This document shows positions 11,902-22,104 of a stretch of 59,234 nucleotides of DNA, one piece after another. Under the pieces are notes generated by a model. It searched no databases. It saw only the letters and a program-made list of their open reading frames with translations, and had not been told where the DNA came from. Positions within the stretch are counted from its first letter, which is position 1; each line of letters starts with the position of its first letter. Position numbers and translations under genes: made by a program. Source of the DNA: Zygnema cylindricum (Eukaryota > Streptophyta > Zygnematophyceae > Zygnematales > Zygnemataceae); assembly GCA_037447655.1 (NCBI GenBank), contig JBBHKE010003062.1:181920-241153 (forward strand). Reading direction: 5' to 3'.

Positions 11902-12302
11902 GTTTTGCTTCATTTGCGCGCACGTATTTTCATCTGTCCTCTAATCCCTCTTCAGAAGGAAACCCTCGTTTGAGACGTCGTAAATTTCGGCGCTCGCCTC
12001 TAATTCGTTGCACGTTTCAGTTTTTAGGGTTTTCAATATTTAAATATTTGAATTTGAAAAGTACACAAAAGTACGAATTTTACTTATGAATTTTAAAAGT
12101 TTGAAATTATTTTATGCGCACTCTACGTAGTATTCGTTAGTTTACTCCGTGCGTTTTATGCGCATATGACATCTATGCTGTACACCGCCAATCGCTATAA
12201 AGAGTAAAAAACCCTAATTACGTGTCCTTTAAAAAAAAAAAAAAACCTGAAATACAATCCATAAATCTATTTTTTCCATTATTCTAATTAGGGTTTTTTT
12301 TG

Positions 12303-12457
12303 TAGTGTTGGGTATCGAGGACCGTTTGCCGATATTCGATATATATCGAATTTCAAGTACCCGATAATTGATATATCGCTTCGATATATCGAATTTCAAA
12401 TCATCGTGATATATCTCCGATATATCGCCAATATATCGTATCGTCGATATATCGAAG

Positions 12458-12493
<36 letters not shown>

Positions 12494-12998
12494 CAGGTTT
12501 TCAAAGTCTCGTGACTTCAGACAAAGTGACTGTAACATCTTTGCCGGAAAGAAATACGGTTTTTTCTTGAAAGTCAGCAGAGTGAAGGAGATCTCTGAGG
12601 TACATTGACGAGGTACACTTGTGAAGTACACGTACGTCATACGCAGGTACGATTTTCAAGACGAAAAAGGTCGGTTTCCAGATATTCGATGATTTTTGAC
12701 ATTTGATCGTCGACTTACGTGGAACCACTCAAAAAAAAACACGTATGTAAAAACCTATTTACAGACGATACGCGATGTAACCGAGGCCTCTGTAATGCAT
12801 AAATTTTGCTGTCCGTACTATTACACAGACCTCCGCGTGTAACCATAATACCATACCCCAAATAATTAATCATTACAATTTCAAAATTAGTATTTTTTTG
12901 TCGGTTACATTTTGTGGTGTATACATTTAAGTCACGGAACGAAAATCGCGGCGTACGTGGCGTATTAGACAATTTGACTTTTTCGCTAAAATAACACA
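12303..12998 (+). mobile_element. TATCGATATATCG-type MITE, copy 2 (3' truncated)
   Basis: The left end is nearly identical to copy 1 but carries a longer A tract (about 28 A). Sequence matches copy 1 through the CGCTAAAATAACA motif and then stops at 12998, where TTAGGGTGGAC begins. The right arm that should follow is not found elsewhere in the window. Confidence 0.75.
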
Positions 12999-13266
12999 TT
13001 AGGGTGGACTTCCATTAGGCGTCCCAGTAATTGTACGGAAAATTTTACTGAAGGGTGTCGAGCGTGCCTGGTAACCAGGAGGTCCAGGTTATATGTCCAA
13101 GGAGGTGTGCATGAGAAACCTGCAATCCACCCCAAATGCTGATGCTCCCTTGGATCCGTGATAATGCCCATCTTTGTTCATTACCCCCCCCTAGGGATAT
13201 GCATAGATAGTAAAGAGGAATGCGGTGGAAAAGAAAGGTGCCCTGTACCCCCCCCCGAGATTTCCC
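12999..13266. mobile_element. Left end of a TTA-flanked TIR element
   Basis: TTA (12999-13001) followed by GGGTGGACTTCCATTAGGCG matches the TIR style of the elements at 25163, 39617 and 41456. It interrupts MITE copy 2 at a TTA present in the intact copies. No matching right end with a TTA duplication is visible. The following 230 bp, up to the broken reverse transcriptase, are not recognisable as retroelement coding sequence. Confidence 0.45.
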
Positions 13267-13818
13267 CGCAGTCCTCTCTCGGTGTTTCGGCTCCATTGCA
13301 ATCTGGTGGAATCCATTTTTCATATCCAAAGTGGAGTAAATGGTGGCCCCAGCAAGAGAGTCTAAGATCTCTTCCGGGGTAGGCATAGGATAACGGTCGG
13401 AGACAGTTGCCGCGTTGAGCATCCGATAGTCCCCACACATCCGGAAGTCTACAGTTTTTCCGGAGGAGTCTTTCTTTGGCGGGAGCACTGTTGGTGAGGC
13501 GAACCCATGTAGTCCTGTACTCTCCTGAACCAGCCCAGCTTCCACCAAAGTATGCACCTTTGAAGTGATGAACTCCTTCTCCTTGAAATTGAGAGGGTAT
13601 TGTTTCTGCCAAACAGTATCCGTCTCGTCGATCAAGTCAATCCGAAAGGGAGTCCCTTTATAGATCCCTACATCGGTGTCAGACCAGGCAAACACCTGCC
13701 CGTTCTCTTCTAACAGCTTGGAGAGTCGGGCCTTCTGCTGTGGGTCTATCTGTTCACCTAGAGTCCAGTCCATCTTCCCGGGTTCCACTGCTGCCAATGC
13801 TTCCAGTGGTCTACCCAA
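13267..13818 (-). pseudogene. Gypsy reverse transcriptase, N-terminal part
   Basis: RNA-dependent DNA polymerase domain of the gypsy pol. Visible blocks are a PVFAW-like region (QVFAWSDTD), LPPKKDSSGK, FRMCGDYRMLNAAT (the vDYRxLN box), YPMPTPEEIL, and STLDMKNGFHQIAM, which includes the first catalytic Asp. Similarity ends after EPKHRERTA near 13267. The remaining palm with YxDD, the thumb, RNase H and integrase are absent. It is in a different frame from the methyltransferase; the shift falls at a CTCTCTCT run near 13820-13830, a likely slippage indel. Confidence 0.85.
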
Positions 13819-15287
13819 GAGAGAGAGATGTCGAAGGTCGCTCTAGCTGTGGGTCCGTCCCTTGTTCGGCTGTTAAAACACTGCTGGTGACAACTTCCTC
13901 TAAGCTGTCCTGTTTTGAGACTCCGCCCCCCCCCACTAAGGAAACTCCTGGGTCCAGTGTGCCATTGCTCCCCCCCACTGAGGAAGTTCCTGGGAATTTG
14001 GTGAATGTGAACTTTTCCCTCCTTGTCTCTCCCCCCCCCTCGAGCTTTAGAGTTGCTTGCATGGCCAACAGTTGTGGAGCTTGAAGGTATGTTGTCCGTG
14101 ATTTTAGAGACTGAAGGCTTGAGAATGCAAGAGAATGTTTCAGCACCCAGGAAATTGCATTTAAATCCATGATTTGTCCGATTAAACTGCACCTTCTTGA
14201 AGCCGATACCCCTGGCGCAGCTGTGGTTCCCTGTTGAAACCCCATTGCTTGTTCCCGTTCTGTAATATTCGGCGCTGTCCACGTGGCGGTTGTACTGTCA
14301 AAGATCATTCCTGGTGCGCCCTTCCGGTAAGCGTGGCTATTAGGAAAAGATACCAGAATTGGGAGGGCCCTCCGTGGATACCCAGGCTTATTACAACAGA
14401 AGAAGGGTGCTTTGTCGGCTGTGATCACCGGTGTAGCCATTCGCCCAGGTCCGAGGATTTGTTGGACCGTGATGTTGGGATCTGTAACCTGTGTTCTCAA
14501 CAGCTGTTGGAGGATTGAAAGAGGAACCAAGTTGGTCCAATATGCCCGAACTCTGTGGGCTCTTGATCCGATCTGAGCTGCATCAAAAACTATGGGAGTC
14601 CCTAGAACCTTGGTCAATTAGTTCCAGCTGTTGACCACCTGTTTTCTCTTATCATCTGTGGGGTGAACGTTATCCAAGACGTACCCCACTGGTGTGTCCT
14701 GGCGTACCTGTAACCCTGTTATTAGTCTGATCATTTGAAAGAAAGTTCTGCTACGAACGTCCTGGTGTCCTCGGCCCTGTCCTGCTAACGAATACCCTTG
14801 GCATGGCCATCCAGCGACCACAAGGTCTACCCTTCCGAGCTTTTCCAGATGGGACTCCGTGATATTATCCACATTCTGGGGAAGCGTTCGATGAGAGTTA
14901 GACATGGCGGACACCGGGAGTTGCTGTGGGTAAAGTTGGTGCAGCTGTTGCAGGCGGTACTCACTGACTGCACGGGCGTCCGGGTCAATCTCGACTGCCG
15001 AGTAAGTTTCTATTTGGTATCCAGCTTTCAGGACGGCTTCCAGATCGGAACTAATGCCAGAAAATAGGGATAGAATCCTAAGTCCTGAAAGCGGGATTTG
15101 TAGTGACACCACTTGTCGATTGAAGTCTTTCCCTTTGTTAGGAACCGTAGGAAGTTCCGACCTGGGGACTTTTGCTGCTCCGGGTGATATTGCAGCTAAG
15201 CTCCTGTCCACTTCCCGCCGAAGTGTGGCCATCTGTACCAATCGGTTCTGATACTCCCTTTCCCACCGCTTGGAAATAGGGAATTGC
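13811..15287 (-). pseudogene. Retrotransposon-encoded DNMT3-like C5-cytosine methyltransferase
   Basis: This would transfer a methyl group from S-adenosylmethionine to C5 of cytosine in DNA. Motif I (LSLFSGI, about 15073-15053) binds AdoMet. Motif IV (GWPCQGYS) has the catalytic Cys codon at 14801-14803. Motif VI reads VLDNV (near 14674) instead of ENV. Motif VIII (RAHRVRAYW, about 14563-14537) and a GRMAT/target-recognition-like stretch follow, then a C-terminal REQAMGF block (about 14257-14237) with a terminal SLIGQ (near 14180). The unpermuted order and the LSLF, DAAQI...RAHRVR and EREQAMGF blocks resemble animal/plant DNMT3 more than DNMT1, and exclude circularly permuted plant DRM. It is continuous in frame with the protease upstream. 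A TAG at 15285-15287 and a TAA at 14618-14620 interrupt it. About 318 aa make up the domain; the downstream part to 13811 is low-complexity linker. It is a broken copy, but every major motif is readable. Confidence 0.85.
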
Positions 15288-15466
15288 TAGAAAGAATCAG
15301 CGATATCGTTAGAGTATTTGAACAGCTCCGAGGGGGTTGAGGCAGAGTAGACGGTATAGCATCCAGACACCGGAACAGTCGTTTTTCCCCGGTTCCACAA
15401 ATCCAAGGGGACCACCACTTTTGTTCCTTCCGGATCCTCAGGGTCTGAGATTGTAACTTGTTCCTT

Positions 15467-16195
15467 CTATACGCTCAACTCCATGTTCAACCTTGTCCAC
15501 GTAGCCATACCCAGCAAAATTTCAAATTGCTTACCTTCCACCACTAGGAAGGGAAGCCGAATCTGCACGTGCTGGCCTGTGTCGTCAGCAAATTCGACTT
15601 CCATGGCTTTTATGATCCCATATACTGGTTGGCTGCCACTGCTGACTGTGCTCAAGCATATGTCACTTGGACTGATTTCTGGCTGGAGTTCCTCAGGCAT
15701 TTGTTGTAACGCTGATGTAGTTATTAAGTTTGGAAGAGCTCCGGTATCCACCACTGCATCCTGGTACCCGCCGTATCCATTAAGTTTAAAATTTCCCGTC
15801 CTGTTGAGAATAAGAGCCACCGAAAGGGCCTTATAATCCCTATCTGCCATAGAGGTTTTTGGTTCTGCCGACATGAAGACTGTCTTGGGCGGTTTTGCCA
15901 ACGCGACCCTTTTCCTCCTAGTGTGAATTTCTTCCCCTAATGCCTGAATGAGGGTTTCTTCGGGCAGATTGTGGGAGGAAGCCAGCGTTTTGACATGCGT
16001 CAAGGCGTAGGGCATTAAGTGTCGTACTAGCATAACTGCCGGTTTGGAGGAAGGAGGGAGAGCTTTGGGCGATGAAATGGGTGAGTCCTTGTCTTCCAAT
16101 TTCTCCTGTCCCCCCCCCCCTTCTTCCTCACTTTCTGCGTCAGAATTCCCCGTAGGAGGTGTAATTGGCGGATCTGTGGACGGTCTCTCTGCCAT
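15467..16195 (-). pseudogene. Gypsy aspartic protease
   Basis: Retropepsin-type protease that cleaves the element's polyprotein. The active-site motif is VVDTGALPN (about 15748-15735), the DTGA form typical of LTR elements, followed by hydrophobic strands and a final ILLGMATW (ILG-like) block near 15500. An acidic, Pro-rich segment with a poly-G run (16100-16112) precedes it. A TAG at 15467-15469 separates it from the same-frame methyltransferase region. The shift from the gag frame lies near 16195-16205, where the sequence fits a 2-bp indel. Confidence 0.8.
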
Positions 16196-16929
16196 GTATA
16201 TCTGTCAAACCACTCCTGATCTGTTTCAGTGGTTGAAGTATTTTCTTTTGGCTGTGTCTTCTTGTATTCTTCAAAACCGGGAAGAAGTTTCTTCGGAGCC
16301 GGAGGAGGCGGGTTAGTCGGCTTGAGTCCCAGTCCAATGTCACTGTTTAGAAGTACTGCTCGCGGGGTAAAGGATAAGGGGCCGGTGGCTTTGCGACTGT
16401 GGTCCTTTTGTTCCATCGGTTGTTTGTCTTTTCTTTGGAAGAATGTGGTAGAGCGCAGTTGCCTGCGACTGTCCCCTACACCAACGTTCCATGCTCCGGA
16501 CAGAAATGTCCTAGCGTGCTGAGCCTTTGGAGGCTCCATATCCCAACCCATCGGGTCATCCTCATCTCCACCCAACGTGGTCTGCTGCTCCAGCTCCGCT
16601 AGCTTTTGTAGCAGTTCTTGCTTTTGTTTCTGCAGTTTCTGAGCTGGCGTAAGAGGTTGAGGAGTGGGGGCAGAGGATCTCAGTCGGAGAGCGGCCAGTT
16701 CTGTTGCCAAAGCGGCCAACTGAGTGCTATGTTGCTGAATGATATGTTCCGGTGTCAGTCTGCTGGGCCCCGGTTCATTTGGAGATCGTCCCCAGGGATA
16801 AAAAAGTTGCAGTGGCAGAGGATTAACGGCAGTTTTCCCTTCGCCTGTAAACAATGCATAATGCATCATTTCCTTCGAACCCCATTTTTCCGAAAGCATT
16901 GCTCTTCTTTGTGGCCTATGAACCCACAA
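16027..16929 (-). pseudogene. Gypsy Gag/spacer region between knuckles and protease
   Basis: Open for 300 codons in a frame different from the knuckle and protease frames. It contains a Leu/Gln-rich, coiled-coil-like stretch (LTPAQKLQKQKQELLQKLAE) and then Pro/Lys-rich linker. The part below about 16200 reads as gag-frame overrun across the protease N-terminus. Role: spacer or capsid-associated coiled coil; no enzymatic domain is visible. Confidence 0.6.
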
Positions 16930-17471
16930 GCTTCACATTTTGACCCTTCAGTAGTATACTTCCCCCTGAGCTCATTAGAGATTTGAGCGTCATCGAATTT
17001 CGGAAGTCTGATTTGTCTCAACTGGGATTGAGACATTTTGGCGGTTTCAGAGCGTGGAGTAGGTTTATAGGTTTCCTTAGTGACCGGGGTTCGGTCTCCT
17101 CCTCCGCCTCCTTGCTTGCGTTCTTGCTGTTTCCTTGTTCTTTCCGCCCGCTCCCTTTCAAACTCCTTCTGCTTGATGGCGAGTTCTGGTTTGAGCTTTC
17201 GGGGGCACCTCTTCCATCCGTGACCTGGCTGGTTACAATTCAGGCAATCGTAAAGAAAAAAAAATTCATCTCCCCCCATTGCAGGTTCAAGTTGGGCATC
17301 CGCTTCGTGTTTCCCCTTAAGCTTCCGCAAAGCTTGCAGTTCTGCCTGTTCGTCGTGGCTGGGCGATGTTTCCCTAGCGAAACTTGCAAAGTTGGTTCTG
17401 GATTTCCCGGTAACAGCCTTTTCTCGTGCCTCGCTATTAACAAAATTATCATACAATTTTATAGCAGCCAA
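16866..17471 (-). pseudogene. Gypsy Gag nucleocapsid with two zinc knuckles
   Basis: Nucleic-acid-binding part of Gag. The first knuckle CLNCNQPGHGWKRC (about 17250-17205) and the second CEACGFIGHKEEQC (about 16930-16890) both fit C-x2-C-x4-H-x4-C. A basic Arg/Glu/Gln-rich linker lies between them. Upstream is a helix-rich segment (NSEAREKAVTGKS). The frame differs from both neighbours, so the gag reading frame is broken on each side. Confidence 0.8.
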
Positions 17472-19621
17472 TGAAATTTCTTGAGCTGTGGGATTTCGAT
17501 CGTGTATAGCCTGACTGGCGCTCCAATTGTCGAGAGCTGCCTGTCCCGTCGGCCCGAAGGAATTTCAAACAGCGACATAATATTTGGTGGCCATAGTCGG
17601 TGTATCTATGGTGGACAGTTTGGTCTTCTGGCAGAGGCTGGAGAGTCGCTTGAACAGCGTTTAGGGGAGTTTCATTCTTCAAACAGCGGAAGTCTGTGAA
17701 CTCCTTGATAGCAATTTCGTTCCTTTCTGTGTAAAGGAGTCTCCAAGCGTCCAGAAGGGTGGTATAGGGATCAGGATTGGCAACCATCCGGGTGGCCGCT
17801 TCGGCTGCTTGTAAAGCTTGAAGGTGGTTGACATAGGCCCTGCCTTGGGCCTGAAGTTTCATATCCATGGTGAAAGTGGGGGTGAGAGGAGCTGCGGCTG
17901 CGGCAGCCAGGTCGGCTGCTGCCTGAAGAGCCTTGGCGTCCAGATCAGGATCCGCTATTTTGATACTGGGGGCCATTAACAAAGGTTGACGCTCCTTGTA
18001 ATCGGCCAAAGCTCCTCCGGCTAGATAATTTACCATCATTGGAAACAGGGTTGTTTCAAAATCTACTGGAATGGCCCCTCCCCTGTATTTGTTGATTTGA
18101 GATTGGGTGAACGACTTCTAAAGCAGTTCGAAATCAGAGAAGCGATTCCCGAGCTATCTCCTGTAAAGATCCTTACGTCCCCCATTTCTTTTTCCGCCTC
18201 TGCAAGGTTGGTGAACTGTGAAGAGGATGTGCCGGTTGGGCTAACAAACTGAACCGGTGAAATTACCCTTGGATCTGCGTCGTCTGGCTCGGGCTTGCCT
18301 CCTTCTCCGGTAGAGGGAGCGGTCTGATGAGAGATGGCACTCCCCCCCACTAAGATGTTCTGGTTACTGGTGGGATAGTGAGATGACCAGTATCTCCCTA
18401 ATGTTGACCCTTGGGAAACGAGGAGCTTATCCCCTTGGGAAAAGCTGCTCGAAGTCCTGCTCCACTATACCCAGGAGAGGCCCGTTCCTCCCGTTGAAGT
18501 GTTTCCACCGAGGGAATGTGGAGAATAGGTTTAGTCACCGGTGGTACTTGAGGGATTGGTGGAGAAGGGGATGGAGATGACCGAGGACTACGATGGAAAG
18601 GTGTTTGTCTCCGTGTACGCCTTTTGGAGGTTTCGGGTGGAGGAGTTCCTTCGCTGGAACCGGGAGAACGTCGGTGAGGAGGAGAGTAGGCAAGAACGTC
18701 GTACTTGTAGGGTAAGACGGGTGGTCCCCGTGACCCACGGACTGCAGCGGCCGGAGATATAGAAGGCGAAGGAGAGGATGCCTGAGGTGGCGATGGAGGA
18801 GGAGTAGTGAGTCCGAGGGAAATGTGTAGTCTTTGGTCTGGTTCTAGCTGCACCACGGCCTCCACGGTAGAAGATCCCTCGACCGAGACAAATGTAGGGA
18901 GATCTGTAGCCGCGGCCACCAGATTACTCGGCAAATCTGCACCCAACCCGTTTTTTTTAGGCCCTGTGGTTTCCTCCCCTTCCCCCTGAAGAGGAGATTT
19001 TGGTCTCGGTTCTGGTGAAGTCCAGGGATCTCGCGTGGCAAAGGGAGTTGCTTGATCCAGAGGTTGTTCTTCCGTCGTGGGACCTGTTCTACGGGGAGGT
19101 GCTACCTGTCCACTAAGGATTCCCCCAGATTTCCGTCTAGCCTCCCGTATCAGGATCAGCTCCTTTTCCAATGCTTTCTTCCTTTCCTCTTCAAGGGCAT
19201 CCTAATCTATAGCGACGGGTCCGGCCCCCGCCGTAGCCTGATCATGCGATCGCAGAATCTCAACCAATTTCTGGGTGCTGCTCACCACACCCGAGAGATC
19301 CGCAATCCCCAAGCCGGGTACCTCGGGGTCCGTAGGCCTTGAACGCCATAGTCCTTTGGATGGTCAGACAACTGGTGCGCAAGGAGACATAGAACTTGGG
19401 GAAATTGAGGCAGAAGGAAAGAACGGCTCTTCTTTGATGAGGGGAGCAAATCGACCTTTGCTGTCCCGATGGTTGAACCGGAAATCTCTCTTAGGCTTAG
19501 GTATCTTCCGCTTGCTACTCCCTTCCCTGGTCCGGCCCCGAGATGTTGCTCTGCCCCTAGAAGGTCTACTGGTAGCAGTTTCCTGAGATATGGTGGGCTG
19601 TTGTCGTGCAATAGACGGCAT
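17449..19621 (-). pseudogene. Gypsy Gag N-terminal and capsid region, fragmented
   Basis: A run of minus-strand open blocks in shifting frames. 19621-19364 is a basic Arg/Ser-rich start. 19171-18398 is long, Pro/Ser-rich and disordered (TTPPPSPPQASSPSPS). 18350-18063 and 18039-17449 are folded, capsid-like and rich in Ala and Leu (NHLQALQAAEAAT, LLDAWRLLYTERNEIA). This is the expected order of a large gag precursor. Exact joins cannot be decided because of indels, and the true start may lie beyond the N gap. Confidence 0.6.
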
Positions 19622-19627
19622 CTCCGG

Positions 19628-19637
19628 NNNNNNNNNN
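19628..19637. other. Assembly gap (10 N)
   Basis: Ten N mark a scaffold join. The gypsy element ends just left of it and a different repeat begins right of it, so the two sides may not be truly adjacent. Confidence 1.
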
Positions 19638-19682
19638 TGGCAGCCTACGTATTAGCCTATGCGGTAGCAGACTGTGAAAGTC

Positions 19683-19905
19683 AAATTGACCTACTCCGGG
19701 TCATTTGTTGCGAACTGAAAGTGTCAGACGATGGCGTATCCGATTATGCATCCGACGGTCCACGTTTACGCCCATAAACGTGGAGAATGAAATTCTTCAT
19801 TCAGTAGCCTTTGTTTTTCTGACAATTTTTTTTTGGTACGGCACTGTACGAAACAGTACGGCTTTCAGTAAACAACGGCATTTTTCCCCTAATGGAACCT
19901 CACAC
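19683..19905 (+). mobile_element. Right end of a TTA/TAA-flanked TIR element
   Basis: About 85-90% identical by eye to 40788-41015, the right end of the element at 39617-41072. Both share GACCTACTCCGGGTCA, a 9-bp hairpin (CCACGTTTA...TAAACGTGG, 19758-19781) and the run to TAATGGAACCTCACAC. TAA follows at 19906-19908. The left part is lost at the N gap. Confidence 0.65.
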
Positions 19906-19909
19906 TAAT

Positions 19910-21485
19910 GCTGTTTTCAAAAAAATGGAAAAACTCACGCAAAGACAGTACGGCATGGTACGCTCAAGTACAAAATTCTGTAACATACCTCACTATTCGT
20001 CTGATGTAACCAGTTAACCACACCCTTCGTGAACAAAAGCTACGTGAACTCCAAACTGTAAGCACTTCGTTTCGAACATTTTTCGTCATCATTTTCCCCT
20101 ACAAAAATTATGAAAAAATTGCACGCACTAATTTTTTCATCGCCACTTCCTTCTCTAAAGGGATTTCTTACTATGTCAAAATCGGAGCACAAACGGGGGA
20201 TTTTCCTTCAATAATGAAAAAAATTGGGCCTTTTTTTACAATTAGGAGTTGAAGCACATCAGGTCATAAGAGCGAAACTAAATTGGAATGCAGAAGAAAA
20301 TTGCAAAAATTCCCCAATGCAGAAGGGAAATTAAACTCAAGTGAAATATCGCCAGCTCACATTACATACATTGAAGGATCATAACCTTGACATAGAGACA
20401 AGATGTACAATCGACAAAATACACTCACATTATGTTGAGTCTGTTCCCATACATTCTCATACATTTTTTACATTATCTCACTCACTCACTCTCAAACTAA
20501 CTTTTAACGTAGTCGTAGAATTGAATCTAAAATTTTCATTCACCAAACATCACATTCATAGCGTCCGTAAAAAACAGTCCAAGTGCAAAACAAGGTTTGT
20601 AAAGTTTCGATTAATGTTTCTCAGAATCAAAAACAAGGTTAATAAAGTTTTTTTCAAGATTTTGTCGAGGATTTTGGAGGATTTGAATGGATTTGATGCG
20701 CTTGGAATAAGAAAAACAAGTGGTGACGGGGAGATATGATTGCCAAAAATTCCCAAAAAGAGTCAAAATCCACGATAACGAAAAGAACCAACTCAAACAA
20801 AAAAAAACTAAACAAAATAACTAGAAAACAAATGCGAAAGAAAACAAATAAAAAACAATAATAATAAAAAACAAAAAACAAGCATAAAATTGTCGCACCT
20901 TCCAATATTTCATTTGTAATAAACTTTATTAATAAATGTCAATTTCCACATTAACATTCTTTCAGTTACCAACAAAGAGCTCAATTTCCGGCTTTCCAAA
21001 AACCAAAAAACCTTAAAATTCTAAAAACTCTAAAAATCCTAAAACCTCAAAACTCACCTCAAAACTCTAAACTATGCCCCCCAAAACCTTAAAATCCTAA
21101 TGCTTTATACAGTGTCCCAGGTGACATTCCTTACAAAGAAAATTAAAAAAAAAAAAAGGGTTTTCAAAGGTTTTCCTTCCCACTAAATCCTAACTTTAAA
21201 GAGACTTTTAGAGTAATACTTCGCACTCATTCTATGATTTTCGGAGTTTCTAAAATAAGAATTTCAGCGATACTTTAAAGTTTTCGGGATTTCGACGAGA
21301 TTTTTTTTAGAGTTTTTTAAAGTTTTTTAGGGTTTTCTAAGGTTCACATAAAGAACAATTGTATTGTCAAATTCAACATTTTGAAGTCTCCCACAGTCCA
21401 AATCATAAATCCACACTAAATAAGGTAAGAAAAAATAAACAAATTGCAAACATAGTAAAATTACAGGCGTTTTTGGATCAAGTGT
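19910..21485. other. AT-rich unannotated region
   Basis: No gene recognised. It contains a possible TIR end near 20007-20025 (CTGATGTAACCAGTTAACCA, CACCC), T-rich sequence, and a degenerate CCTAAAA/AACTC simple repeat at 21000-21110. The 132-codon open frame at 20341-20739 has no domain and an A/T-driven composition. Confidence 0.5.
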
Positions 21486-22104
21486 AAAACCTACATAACT
21501 CTCTTTCTCCTCTCTCTATTCTCCTCCCTCTCTCTCCCCCCCTCACTCTCTCTCCCTCTGTCTCTTCTCTCTTTCTCTCTCTCGCTGTCTCTCTCTCCCT
21601 CTCTCCCTCTTTTCAATTTTTCCTCTCTCACCATAGGCTTCTCCACCGTCTCTCCCTTCTCTTCGAAAACAAAATTATTAATCCACGACAGGCCTCCCAC
21701 CTCCCTCCTCTCCACCCTCCTCCACCTTCTCCTTCTCCTTCTCCCTCTCCTCTACCTCCCTCCACCCCTCCCTCTCACACATCGACCGTCACACACCTCC
21801 ACACCTTCCCCACTCTCACTCCCCCTCCCTTCAACTCCCTCCCTCTCCACGTCTCTCCCTCCACCCCCCCTGGTGTATGCTCTTGCACATCTCCCGGCTC
21901 CCTATTCTCTCTCACTCTCCCCTCCCTCCCTCTCCTGCCTCCTCTCCCTCCCCCTCCTCTCCCTCCCGCAACCCCGTCCCCTCCCCCTCCAACACCCCCT
22001 TCCCCTACCTCTCCCTCCCCTCCCCCTCCCCCTCCCCCTCCAACACCATTTTCTCCTACCTCTCTCTCCCCTCCCCCTCCCCTCCCTCTCCCTCCCCCCC
22101 CTCC
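21486..22104. repeat. Polypyrimidine (CTCCCT) tract
   Basis: The plus strand is almost pure C and T (minus strand GA). It borders the last recognisable kelch module and may be intron or 3' flank of that minus-strand gene. Long apparent frames on both strands (Pro/Ser/Leu or Gly/Arg/Glu) are artefacts of composition. Confidence 0.8.

Larger units (their letters stand above)
13267..19621 (-). mobile_element. Decayed Ty3/gypsy retrotransposon carrying a DNA methyltransferase
   Basis: On the minus strand the order is proline-rich gag N-terminus, gag body, two CCHC knuckles, aspartic protease, cytosine-5 methyltransferase, then the start of a gypsy-type reverse transcriptase. The PR-before-RT order and RT sequence are Ty3/gypsy-like. 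The RT breaks off at about 13267 before the catalytic YxDD box; RNase H, integrase and both LTRs are missing. The 5' side ends at the N gap at 19628. Several frameshifts and at least three in-frame stops show it is dead. The extra domain between PR and RT is the outstanding feature. Confidence 0.85.

Noticed and set aside
14618-15470. Alternative genetic code with UAA/UAG = Gln
   Set aside because: Stops in the retroelements would suit Gln, but TGA also interrupts copia at an expected Arg, frameshifts are common, and the two-exon gene uses an ordinary stop. Pseudogene decay explains it better.
13740-18989. Plus-strand open frames across the gypsy region (up to 163 codons)
   Set aside because: Antisense shadows of the minus-strand gag-pol.
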